DNA from: Candidatus Peregrinibacteria bacterium | GTDB lineage: Bacteria > Patescibacteriota > Gracilibacteria > Peribacterales > Peribacteraceae | DNA: 30,282 bases | NCBI GenBank assembly: GCA_016201685.1 | Contig: JACQCJ010000037.1 | Coordinates: forward strand, 1 to 30,282 | Direction: 5' to 3' | Shown: piece after piece, positions 1 through 7,365 of the stretch | How positions within the stretch are numbered: position 1 is the first letter of the stretch | Layout: the number at the start of each line of letters is the position of its first letter | Notes under the pieces: model-generated | The model's database searches: none | What the model saw: only the letters and a program-made list of their open reading frames with translations | What the model was told of the DNA's origin: nothing | Made by a program: the position numbers and the translations under genes

Positions 1-1
1 C

Positions 2-1461
2 AAGCTCGGGTTCTCGGTCAAGCAGACGATGGCGATCGCGCAGCAGCTCTACGAAGGCATCAGCCTCGGCAAGGGCGAGGGCATGATGGGTCTCATCACG
101 TACATGCGCACCGATTCCGTGAACCTGAGCCAGAAGGCGCTCGAGGATGCCAAGAGTGTCATCGAGCAGCAGTACGGACGCGAGTACGTCCTCGCGCAGC
201 CGCGGACGTACAAAACGAAGAGTAAGGGCGCGCAGGAGGCGCACGAAGCCATCCGCCCCACCGAATTCAGCCATACGCCCGCATCGCTCAAGGACACGCT
301 CGATCACCAGCAACTCAAGCTCTACACGCTCATCTGGAACCGCACGATCGCGACCCAGATGGCCGCGGCCGAACTCAAGAGAGTCGGCGCCGACATCCAG
401 GCCCTTCGATCTGTCTCAGGGCAGGCCCTTCCGTCCGGCTCAGGGCAGGCCCTTTCATCCGGATCAGGTCAAGGCAATTACATCTTTCGCGCGACCGGCC
501 AGACTGTTCTCTTCGACGGCTACCTCCGCGCTTACCAGGAAGGCCGCGACGAGGGTGATGCGAAGAAGGATGATGACGTGGAGGACGGCGAAAAACTTCT
601 GCCGCCATTGTCGCAAGGTGAAACCTTACTCCTCCAAGCATTGAAACCCGAACAGCACTTCACGAAGCCGCCGCCTCGCTACACCGAGGCGAGTCTCGTC
701 AAGAAGCTCGAAGAGGAGGGCATCGGCCGACCGAGCACCTACGCGCCCACGATCTCGACGATCCAGCAGCGCGGCTACATCAAGAAGGAAGGGAAGCAGC
801 TCCTCCCGGAGGATGTGGCGTTCACCGTCACCGATCTCCTCGCCGAGCACTTCACCGACATCGTCGATCTTGCCTTCACCGCGACGATGGAGCAATCGCT
901 CGACGATATCGCCGAGGGGACGATCACGAGCCCCGCCTTCCTCAGGAGCTTCTTCGGCCCCTTCGAGAAGCGCGTGCAGGAGAAGACGAAGGAGATCCAG
1001 AAGAAGGACGTGCTCAAAGAGCGGATGTTGGGCAGAGATCCCCAGTCCCATCTCGAGGTCGTCGCCCGCACCGGCCGCTTCGGGCCCTACGTCCAGCTCG
1101 GGCGTCCGGAACATCTTCCCAAGCCCAAGAAAGGGAAGAAGATCAAGCTCAAGAGCGCCTCGCTCCCCAAGCATCTGACCCTCTCCAGATTACGCTCAAG
1201 GAGGCGGTCGCCTTGATCGAGGAGGCCAGGCAGAAGCGCAGCCGCGCGATGGAAGCGCTGCGCACGCTCGGCAACGACCCCGCCACCGGCGGCGAGATCC
1301 AGGTGAAGGAGGGAAGGTTCGGCCCGTACATCACCGACGGCACGACGAACGTGGCGCTGGGCAAGAAGCGCGATCCGCAGGAGATCAGCTTCGACGATGC
1401 GGTAGACCTCTTGGCGAAGAAGAGGCTGCGGGGGCCGAGCAAGTGGAGGAGGAGGGGGTAG
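2..1461 (+). CDS. topA: DNA topoisomerase I, C-terminal part, frameshifted
   Basis: Type IA topoisomerase that relaxes negative supercoils through a transient 5'-phosphotyrosine. The frame is open from base 2, so the N-terminal TOPRIM part lies outside the window. The motif TYMRTDS near the start of the visible part holds the catalytic tyrosine. EAHEAIRPT and the run PPRYTEASLVKKLEEEGIG follow, all typical of TopA. A C-terminal repeat (GRFGPYVQLG) is read in frame 2 up to the stop at 1216. A second repeat (GRFGPYITDGTTNVAL) is read in frame 1 and ends at 1461. The frame change lies near 1178-1187: adding one C to the CCC at 1179-1181 would join both parts through QITLKEAVALIEEA. No four-cysteine zinc fingers are seen. 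The gene is normally essential, so a sequencing or assembly indel is more likely than real loss; programmed -1 shifting cannot be excluded. Confidence 0.9.
401..472 (+). repeat. three 24-bp tandem repeats inside topA
   Basis: Three consecutive 24-bp units, 401-424, 425-448 and 449-472, keep the reading frame and encode ALRSVSGQ, ALPSGSGQ and ALSSGSGQ. The first unit holds CCCTTCGA, five bases and CTCAGGG, the same core as the hairpin at 20520-20558. This suggests that an intergenic repeat invaded and expanded within a coding region. Confidence 0.8.
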
Positions 1462-1518
1462 GTCGGAATGAAAAATTAAGAATTGAGAATGAAGAATGCT
1501 ACAGGGAGAATACTCACA

Positions 1519-3225
1519 ATGGCTGAAGGTCTTTCGCGTTGGGCTCGGATTCTTGGATGTGCGGCGGTCATTCTGTTGTGCGCCTTCGCCGCCTTCGGCC
1601 GTTCCCTCTGGCAGGGGTTTGCCGCCATCGATGATGCCTTCCTTGTCTATGGCAACCTCGCGATTCGAGGCATCACGCTCAGCACACTGAAGCTTGCCTT
1701 CACCACCTACGATCCGGAACTCTACATTCCGGGCACCCTCGTGAGCTTTCAAGTGAACTACCTGATCGCGGGGCTGCATCCGTGGATTTATCATTGCACG
1801 AATCTTGCGCTGCACGCCGCCAATGCCTTCCTCGTGTTCGTGTTGGCGGATCGCGTGCGGCGTCGCTCGCGCGGCAACGAAGAGGAGGAGCGAGGGAATG
1901 GAGGGTCGATGTTCCCTGCCATTGCCGCCGCCGTGCTCTTCGCCGTCCATCCGCTCCATACCGAAGCCGTCGTGTGGATCGCGGGGAGGAAAGATCTGCT
2001 CTCCACGTTCTTCTTCCTGCTGGCATGCATCGCATACATTTCCTCTCGAGAAGGTCATCGACGATGGTACGCCGCGAGCATGGCGTTCTTCCTCCTTGCG
2101 CTGCTTGCGAAAGTGATGGCGATCACGCTCCCCGCGGTGCTTCTTGCGTACGATCTTCTCATCGAACGGCGACGGGGATGGTCGCTCCTCCTCCAAAAAA
2201 TTCCCCACATCGTTCTTTCCATGCTCTTCCTCATCATCGCGATCGGAGGGAAGGAGCGGATCCTCTCGGGGAGTTCGCTCCTCCCATCCGCGCTCGTGGC
2301 TGCCAGGAGTGTCGTCCTCACTCTGCAGAAGCTGGTCTTCCCCGTCGGCCTGAGTCCCTTCTACGAATTGCGTGCGTCGATCGCCGTCGCCGATCCGCGC
2401 TTCCTCTTCCCGCTCGTCATTCTGCTGATGCTCATCGGTCTCCTTGCATGGCTCTGGGTTCGTTGGCCGGCATGCGCCTTCGGGCTCTGCTTCTTCCTCA
2501 TCACGCTCGCGCCGACGTTGTTCATTCTGCACCGAGAGGGCGGCATGTTCCTCGCCTCCGATCGCTATGCGTATCTGCCGTCGGTCGGCGTGTTCCTTCT
2601 GCTCGCGATGGCGGCCTTCCCTCTGGGGAAAGCTCTCGTCGATCGCCTGCCTCCCATCACTCCCTTGATCGCCGTAGTGGGCATCGTCATTCTCCTCACG
2701 TCCCTCTCCACCGCGCAGACAAGAGTGTGGGACTCCGGCGAAACACTCTTCGCCCATGCCGTCTTCCTCTCTCCCGCATCCGTCATGGCCAGGACGGCGC
2801 TCGCGAACGTCTATCGGGAAGAGGGGAAATACCCTCAGGCCTTCAACGTGCTCAAGGAAGGTCTGCGGTACAGGGATGACCCCGAGCTCCACATCGGCGC
2901 GGGGTACGTGTACGCCGCAACGGGCGACACCCCGAGCGCCGAAGAGCAATTCCGCAGTGCGGCAACCATGGAGCCGAACAATCCCGTGCCGATCTTCTCC
3001 TTGGGTTCGCTTGCCGAACAGCGGAGCGACGCCAAGACCGCGCAACGGCTCTATGAACAAGCGGTCGCACTCGATCCCTCGTACGTCGCGGCGAGAGTGG
3101 GGCTCGCGAGAATGTTCAAATATCAGGGGAAGCTCGACCAGGCACGCATGCAGCTCACCGAAGCTCTCCGCTGGAACCCGAGCGCGGAGAATGCGCGGAT
3201 GTTGCTCGAAGAGCTCAAGAAGTAG
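1519..3225 (+). CDS. TMTC-like membrane glycosyltransferase with TPR repeats
   Basis: Polytopic membrane protein of about 568 residues. It has roughly ten hydrophobic segments and a C-terminal block of TPR repeats from about residue 415, including YREEGKYPQAFNVLKEGL and further degenerate copies. An acidic pair near residue 40 (IDDAFLVYGN) after the first membrane segment matches the metal/sugar-binding loop of GT-C enzymes. The layout resembles TMTC and TPR proteins that move sugars from lipid-phosphate donors to proteins on the outer face of the membrane; substrate and acceptor are unknown. An upstream ATG at 1483 is in frame, but the stretch 1466-1500 (aaaaattaagaattgagaat and following) resembles an intergenic repeat, so 1519 is preferred. 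No Shine-Dalgarno sequence is seen. It ends 18 bp before the left island repeat. Confidence 0.75.
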   Translation: MAEGLSRWARILGCAAVILLCAFAAFGRSLWQGFAAIDDAFLVYGNLAIRGITLSTLKLAFTTYDPELYIPGTLVSFQVNYLIAGLHPWIYHCTNLALHAANAFLVFVLADRVRRRSRGNEEEERGNGGSMFPAIAAAVLFAVHPLHTEAVVWIAGRKDLLSTFFFLLACIAYISSREGHRRWYAASMAFFLLALLAKVMAITLPAVLLAYDLLIERRRGWSLLLQKIPHIVLSMLFLIIAIGGKERILSGSSLLPSALVAARSVVLTLQKLVFPVGLSPFYELRASIAVADPRFLFPLVILLMLIGLLAWLWVRWPACAFGLCFFLITLAPTLFILHREGGMFLASDRYAYLPSVGVFLLLAMAAFPLGKALVDRLPPITPLIAVVGIVILLTSLSTAQTRVWDSGETLFAHAVFLSPASVMARTALANVYREEGKYPQAFNVLKEGLRYRDDPELHIGAGYVYAATGDTPSAEEQFRSAATMEPNNPVPIFSLGSLAEQRSDAKTAQRLYEQAVALDPSYVAARVGLARMFKYQGKLDQARMQLTEALRWNPSAENARMLLEELKK

Positions 3226-3243
3226 CTGTTCCATTCGGGGCAG

Positions 3244-3260
3244 TGTCCAATGTGGCAGGC
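3244..3260. other. left attachment-site repeat (attL-like)
   Basis: A 17-bp sequence identical to 16206-16222. Only eight bases of it match the tRNA-Trp acceptor end (read on the minus strand), so it is not a second tRNA gene. Similarity to the right copy stops at once on both sides. Confidence 0.7.
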
Positions 3261-3275
3261 CGTGCTGAACGTTAT

Positions 3276-3293
3276 CCGGGCCGCCTTGCCCGG
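3276..3293. other. 6-bp-stem hairpin just inside the island
   Basis: CCGGGC and GCCCGG enclose a six-base loop. No T-run follows, so it is a weak terminator candidate; it may mark the island edge. Confidence 0.35.
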
Positions 3294-3318
3294 ACTCCCT
3301 AGGAGTTTGTGTCCATGA

Positions 3319-3346
3319 AATTGGCCTAGGCTTGGCCTAATTTTTT
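3319..3346 (+). terminator. possible rho-independent terminator
   Basis: AATTGGCC (3319-3326) can pair with GGCC-T-AATT (3334-3342) around a seven-base loop, and the T-run at 3341-3346 overlaps the last pairs. It could end transcription from the TMTC-like gene, reading through attL. Confidence 0.4.
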
Positions 3347-3352
3347 AACAAT

Positions 3353-3943
3353 CCTTTTTTGACAATCGCGTAATAAGCGATGGAGCAATCTGCGCAGGTA
3401 CCATCACCTCACTCTTCTGAAATTCAAATATCTACGATGGATAGAGATTTTCATTCCGAATTCGCTTTCAATATAACCTCACTTGATTCCGGTTCCGATG
3501 TTCGATCTCGTGCTGAGTCGCGTCTCGTACGTGACAACGCAAGTAGAGCGTCGAATAGGCGTCTATCGTTGGCTTCAATAGTCGGCTGTCCATGCGCTTT
3601 TTTGGTGGCATGAAGCCTACGAAAGGGCCGTCCTCACTATATAGAATATAGGCAGAAAGTCCGGGGGAGAGCACTTGCTGAGGGAGAACGTCGTCAGTTT
3701 TGGACACTGACAACGGCAGGTACTCCGTCTGCATCCTCCGATTTTGCCATTTTGCCATTTTTTGGCATTTTCAACGCGCTCTAAGCCAAGAACGACTCTG
3801 AAAGAGAAAATCTGTATAACGATTTATTGTTCTTTTAAAAGACATGTAAATAGTGGATTCGCGTACGCTGTCGCGCAGGGGGATATCAAAACACTCATTC
3901 ACCCAAGCAGTCTCGCGGGGAAAGAACCAGGAGGAAGGAGGAA
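3353..3943. other. 591-bp stretch without a convincing gene
   Basis: Only short unsupported frames are present. The best is a 96-codon minus-strand frame (3758 to 3468) with no recognisable domain. It begins within a small repeat (atggcaaaatggcaaaat on the minus strand). That repeat contains the hairpin TGCCA-TTTTT-TGGCA at 3753-3767. A consensus TTGACA lies at 3358-3363 with no good -10. The stretch may be remnant island DNA. Confidence 0.4.
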
Positions 3944-4267
3944 TCAGCTCAACCAATCGTCATCGTGGCTATCTCGACGCTCCCGCGGAAGTTGCAGCGT
4001 CATGTACCACAGGGAACAGACAAAAAATATTGCCAGCACTCTGCTCCCGTCGAACACGCTGTCCAGGGCGGTGTGCTCGGGGGAAAAGAACGCCAAGCCG
4101 GTCAGAAACATCATTGAGAACACGTAGCTTATATTCATTATCCACGCCCATGCCTTCTTCACGAGCAATTTCGCATGTTCTTTCGTGAGGAGAGCATGGA
4201 GGTTCTCCCGTGTGAAAAATGCTCTGAACCCCTTGGTAATTGCTGGTGTTGTGAAGGGATTTTGCAT
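3944..4267 (-). CDS. small membrane protein, unknown function
   Basis: A 107-residue protein with two hydrophobic segments, about 42-62 (WIMNISYVFSMMFLTGLAFF) and 75-93 (SRVLAIFFVCSLWYMTLQL), and a charged C-terminus ending DDDWLS. I recognise no family. It lies 29 bp downstream of another membrane-protein gene on the same strand, so they are probably co-transcribed. Base composition is lower in G+C than the flanking chromosome, in line with island cargo. Confidence 0.55.
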   Translation of the reverse strand: MQNPFTTPAITKGFRAFFTRENLHALLTKEHAKLLVKKAWAWIMNISYVFSMMFLTGLAFFSPEHTALDSVFDGSRVLAIFFVCSLWYMTLQLPRERRDSHDDDWLS

Positions 4268-4296
4268 GGGGACGCATCAGAAAAAGAGTTGCGGCA

Positions 4297-4974
4297 TTAA
4301 TCCAAAGAATTCTTTGAAATTCCATCAGTCCTTTTCATTGCGGTCTCTTCTTTTGCTTTTTTGATTCTGTGGGCAGCCAAATCGCCACGCCAATTTATGA
4401 AACTCATAGCAGTCACGCCGAGAATAATCGCAATGCTGTTAACATAGAGACCGTTTCCAAACAAGAAACTGATAATGATTCCTGTTACAACGAAGCTGAC
4501 AAAAACGGGTAATCCGCTCGTCTTCTTCTCTGGCTCTGACTTCGAAAATTCGCCCACGGTATGAGATGTTAATGTGATGACAACCACATAGGCACCGCCA
4601 GCGTCAGCTCGGTTCACGATGATATTCCCATCATCAGTATCCCATATAAGCATTGATGCTCTTGAGGATGCTGGCATGCCCAATTGCATTCGCAGTACCG
4701 CCTCAACTTTGTCCCAAATCGCATTTCGGTCATCTGGAGTCCTGACTGAGAGCAGGGCGGATATTTTGTAGATTTTGCCATCGACGGTTCCCAACATCAT
4801 CTCCCAATTGAGACCAGCGAAGTCAGCAGATGGCGCGTTGTAGATCAATTCATTTTTGAACTCGACATTGAGATGAAGGGCCTCCTTCTCAGCCACGCTT
4901 ATCTCTGTGAGTCCTGAGATACCATCCACCTTCGTGTTGAGGCGATATGACCCAAAGAGATGAAAGATGCCCAT
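4297..4974 (-). CDS. hypothetical protein with C-terminal membrane hairpin
   Basis: A 225-residue protein. The first ~145 residues form a soluble domain rich in predicted strands, with no motif I recognise. Two close hydrophobic segments follow at about 153-170 (LPVFVSFVVTGIIISFLF) and 173-190, then a basic tail rich in K and R. The soluble domain is therefore probably tethered to the membrane. It lies between an HTH-protein gene and a second small membrane gene, all leftward, suggesting a three-gene unit of unknown role. The ATG at 4974 gives the longest frame; no ribosome-binding site is evident. Confidence 0.6.
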   Translation of the reverse strand: MGIFHLFGSYRLNTKVDGISGLTEISVAEKEALHLNVEFKNELIYNAPSADFAGLNWEMMLGTVDGKIYKISALLSVRTPDDRNAIWDKVEAVLRMQLGMPASSRASMLIWDTDDGNIIVNRADAGGAYVVVITLTSHTVGEFSKSEPEKKTSGLPVFVSFVVTGIIISFLFGNGLYVNSIAIILGVTAMSFINWRGDLAAHRIKKAKEETAMKRTDGISKNSLD

Positions 4975-5025
4975 AGCAGCGAGGAATCAGAACTGCTGAC
5001 ACCCAAGAAGGGACGCCAGCTTGGA

Positions 5026-5136
5026 GTCCTCAGCAATGACGGAGGTTTCCCTCACAACACGCTGTCCAGAGGCTGACGCCCCTTTCTGCGTTGTGAGGAA
5101 TTTCTGGGCATGAAGGCCCACGACATTGCTGAGGAC
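5026..5136. repeat. 111-bp nested palindromic element
   Basis: Outer arms GTCCTCAGCAATG (5026-5038) and CATTGCTGAGGAC (5124-5136) are perfect 13-bp inverted repeats. Inside them, CCTCACAACACGC (5050-5062) pairs with GCGTTGTGAGG (5088-5098) with a two-base bulge. A smaller GGC/GCC hairpin is in the centre, and a GGGC/GCCC hairpin lies near 5106-5119. It sits between two leftward genes and could be a cruciform, a structured RNA or a mobile-element remnant. No second copy is seen in the window. Confidence 0.7.
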
Positions 5137-5180
5137 TGTCGCATGTTAACCAAAACCAACTGCATTTTGAAGCAGATTTA

Positions 5181-5951
5181 TCACTGCAAATGCTTAATAT
5201 CGCACTTATTTCTTTGTCTTTTCGTTAATTTTGATTTCGTCTTTGCTGCCAGACCCAGATAATTTTCGAATATGTCTGATGCCTCTTGAGCGATTTGCAT
5301 GCCTCCACGAGCGTTTTGTATGCTGAGCTTGCGGCCCTGCATTCTCACTGTGCTTGCTTCACTATCGAAATTATCTAAATCGGACGCTAACTCTTTCCAC
5401 CATTGATCTTTGAGTGTGAGTAGAATTTTCGAGAACGTCGTGATGATATTTTTTTTCTCGCCAAATAGTAACTTTGCAGTTTGAATAAAGTCGATTTCCT
5501 TCTTTTTTGCATCATAGAAGTTCATCTGCTTGTTATCACAATTAATAAGCACGAAGACTTTTGCATTATTTTCCTTCCTATATAGTTCCATAACGACCGC
5601 GTGCATTTCTGAATCATCAAGAATCAAGCATTTGGTTTGGACTTGAGACCAAAGCTCGCGATTTGCAATGTGCCTTCTCTTTGTCCGTTTCTGTTTGAAG
5701 AAACTCAGCATCATTTCAACGCCCTTGATCTGCGAAGAGCGATAGTTGAGTACTTCCATAATTTTTTTAGCTCTTTCCGGTGTGAGAGGCCTCCAATCAT
5801 TACCTCCGCGTTTCATCCGTGAGAGATGTACCTCGGTTACTCCGACTTTTTCCGCGAGTGCTCTCTGAATGATCTTCCGTTGCGTCGCACGAATCAAAAA
5901 CTGTTCTAAAACGAGTCGATGAATTTCCCGTTCGATGTCTAAATGATACAT
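5181..5951 (-). CDS. HTH-domain protein of unknown function
   Basis: A 256-residue protein. Residues about 20-70 look like a helix-turn-helix (RALAEKVGVTEVHLSRMKRG, then LTPERAKKIMEVL), similar to Cro/C1-type DNA-binding domains. The remaining ~180 residues match nothing I recognise. They have an alternating strand/helix look in the middle (KVFVLINCDNKQMNFYDAKK) and a lysine-rich end. The gene diverges from the xre gene at 6066; the 114-bp space between them could hold shared control sites. It may regulate the leftward membrane genes downstream. Low G+C supports acquired DNA. Confidence 0.6.
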   Translation of the reverse strand: MYHLDIEREIHRLVLEQFLIRATQRKIIQRALAEKVGVTEVHLSRMKRGGNDWRPLTPERAKKIMEVLNYRSSQIKGVEMMLSFFKQKRTKRRHIANRELWSQVQTKCLILDDSEMHAVVMELYRKENNAKVFVLINCDNKQMNFYDAKKKEIDFIQTAKLLFGEKKNIITTFSKILLTLKDQWWKELASDLDNFDSEASTVRMQGRKLSIQNARGGMQIAQEASDIFENYLGLAAKTKSKLTKRQRNKCDIKHLQ

Positions 5952-6065
5952 GCTGGTTAAGGCGAAGAGGGCGTTGTGTCCTACAATACCACCTGGAAAC
6001 TCAATTTTTGGTTAAGTCCATTTTTTCTCTTTTGTAAGCCAAAAACAAAGAGTACAAAATTGAGG

Positions 6066-6344
6066 ATGAGACCACAGAGCTTCCGAAATAACCTCCGGCA
6101 GGAGCGACAGAAACAAAAACTGAGCCAGCGTGAGCTCGCGCGCAGAGTTCGCATGCACCACCCCGCTATCTGTCGAATCGAGCGGGGAGAGCGCGTACCG
6201 ACATATGCAACCATGAAGAAACTGGCGGGTGTTTTGAAGGTAAATGTTCCCGACATTTTTTCAAATGACTATCCGGTTAACGCAGACAACGGTGTCTCCT
6301 CTTTTTCCAGGCATGCCAGCAGAAGGCGATCAAACATTTCGTGA
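6066..6344 (+). pseudogene. Xre-family regulator with 3' end interrupted by IS1595 element
   Basis: A small Cro/C1-type DNA-binding protein. The HTH spans about residues 8-63: RQEKQKLSQRELARRV-like text, then HHPAICRIERGERVPTYATM. Native sequence runs to about 6262 (PDIF), where the IS1595 element begins. The annotated tail to 6344 is read from IS DNA. Joining 6260 to 7250 gives PDIFYFETRSDERRQ and a TAA at 7283-7285, just ahead of hsdM, so the undisturbed gene probably ended there. The HTH itself is intact, so DNA binding could survive. ATG 6066 is chosen over the in-frame GTG at 5976 because the family core starts near it. TTTTGTA (6033-6039) and TACAAAA (about 6050-6056) form a dyad upstream, a possible operator. 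Confidence 0.65.
6263..6286 (+). repeat. IS1595 terminal inverted repeat, left
   Basis: A 24-bp repeat, the perfect reverse complement of 7224-7247. It contains the transposase stop codon (TAG, minus strand, 6271-6269), so the repeat encodes the last residues SALTG. Confidence 0.85.
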
Positions 6345-7162
6345 CGGTGTCTCCGTCGATTAAACCGGTAGCAAAATTCATCGAGGTATTGTTGGAGGTG
6401 AGTTTCATCGAGACCGTGATGCGTACCTTGGACAAACGCTTTGAGATTGCTGATGTATGTATGCACATGTGGAAGGACGACATGGGCCTTCCTCTTCTTC
6501 ACGGGATTGCGATCGTGGATGAACCCGTGCTCTTCCAACGACGGAAACACAGAGAGCCCATCCGTACGTACAGTTGAGCCCAGTTCAATGAGATCCTTTG
6601 CAAAAAGAATGACTGTCGGAGCATCGATGGTCTTCACCGAGCGCATCTTTGCAAAGCCCATGTATTCCTCATCGTCCTTACCCTGCACGTACGACACGGC
6701 GACGAGGACGGGCGTTTTCTCTGTACCTCTACCTCTTTTCTTGGCTTCCGTTGGCGCACCGACAAACATCTCATCCATCTCGACATACCCGGAAAGCTTG
6801 TACTGCTTGTCTCGTTTCGCCATGGCATGACGCACGCGTTGCAACATCGCCCATGCATTTTCGTATCGGACTCCCAGCTGTTCGGACAAAAGAAGAGCAG
6901 AGAGGCCGCGCTTATCGAACGAACATAGGAACAATGCCACGAACCAATGTTGGAGTGATGTCCGTGTTCGGTGGAAGATCGTGCCGGCAGTCGGTCTGTT
7001 GAAGAAGCGACAGGAACGACACTGGTATGCCCGGCGATCTTTGAGCCGAGGGTAAAACTCCTTTCCGCCGCATCGCAAACATGGCATGCCGTCCGGCCAG
7101 CGCATCTTCATCAGATACCGCTCGCACGCCTCCTCGCTTGAGAATGTACTGAAGAAATTCAT
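6269..7162 (-). CDS. IS1595-family transposase
   Basis: DDE-type transposase of 297 residues, normal for the family. The N-terminal zinc ribbon has two CxxC pairs (CLRC near residue 29 and CRSC near 48). A helical DNA-binding region follows (LSALLLSEQLGVRYENAWAM). The catalytic core is visible: first Asp in VEMDEMFVG (about 129), second Asp in VRTDGLSVF (about 199), and the NLKAFVQGTHHG segment that precedes the last acidic position. The C-terminus (YRFNRRRH) is also typical. The frame is undamaged, so the element may still be active. Its stop codon lies within the left terminal repeat. It is transcribed opposite to xre and hsdM. Confidence 0.9.
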   Translation of the reverse strand: MNFFSTFSSEEACERYLMKMRWPDGMPCLRCGGKEFYPRLKDRRAYQCRSCRFFNRPTAGTIFHRTRTSLQHWFVALFLCSFDKRGLSALLLSEQLGVRYENAWAMLQRVRHAMAKRDKQYKLSGYVEMDEMFVGAPTEAKKRGRGTEKTPVLVAVSYVQGKDDEEYMGFAKMRSVKTIDAPTVILFAKDLIELGSTVRTDGLSVFPSLEEHGFIHDRNPVKKRKAHVVLPHVHTYISNLKAFVQGTHHGLDETHLQQYLDEFCYRFNRRRHRHEMFDRLLLACLEKEETPLSALTG

Positions 7163-7223
7163 CAGATTCCTTTCATGATACCTGCCTTACATGAAGGAAT
7201 CATATCAAGTCTGGCGTGCTATT

Positions 7224-7247
7224 TCTGCGTTAACCGGATAGTCATTT
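7224..7247 (-). repeat. IS1595 terminal inverted repeat, right
   Basis: Perfect 24-bp partner of 6263-6286, 62 bp upstream of the transposase start. Confidence 0.85.
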
Positions 7248-7365
7248 TTTATTTTGAAACACGATCGGATGAAAGGAGGCAGTAAGGATGTTTCTGAAGA
7301 TCAAATATCGATGTTTTAAACTTCTCTGCGCAAGGAGCCAATATCGCTGTACACTGGCGCTGATT

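Larger units (their letters stand above)
6263..7247 (-). mobile_element. IS1595-family insertion sequence
   Basis: A complete element of about 985 bp with perfect 24-bp terminal inverted repeats at 6263-6286 and 7224-7247 and one transposase gene. The core of the repeat reads GACTATCCGGTTAACGCAGA. ATTTTTT occurs on both sides (6255-6261 and 7244-7250) but does not line up symmetrically with the repeat ends, so the target duplication is unresolved. It lies in the 3' end of the xre gene and separates it from hsdM. Confidence 0.85.

Noticed and set aside
401..472. A CRISPR-like array
   Set aside because: The units are directly adjacent with no spacers, only 24 bp, and keep the reading frame of topA.
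1087..3234. Minus-strand open frame of 715 codons opposite the TMTC-like gene
   Set aside because: The plus strand encodes a coherent membrane/TPR protein here. The antisense product is a charged, low-complexity sequence with no domain, an effect of codon bias in G+C-rich DNA.
3640..3700. GAAAGTCCGGG, resembling the conserved start of RNase P RNA
   Set aside because: None of the other conserved RNase P blocks follow in the next 300 bases.
3753..3767. TGCCA-TTTTT-TGGCA as a terminator
   Set aside because: The loop itself is the T-run and no supported gene ends just before it on the plus strand.
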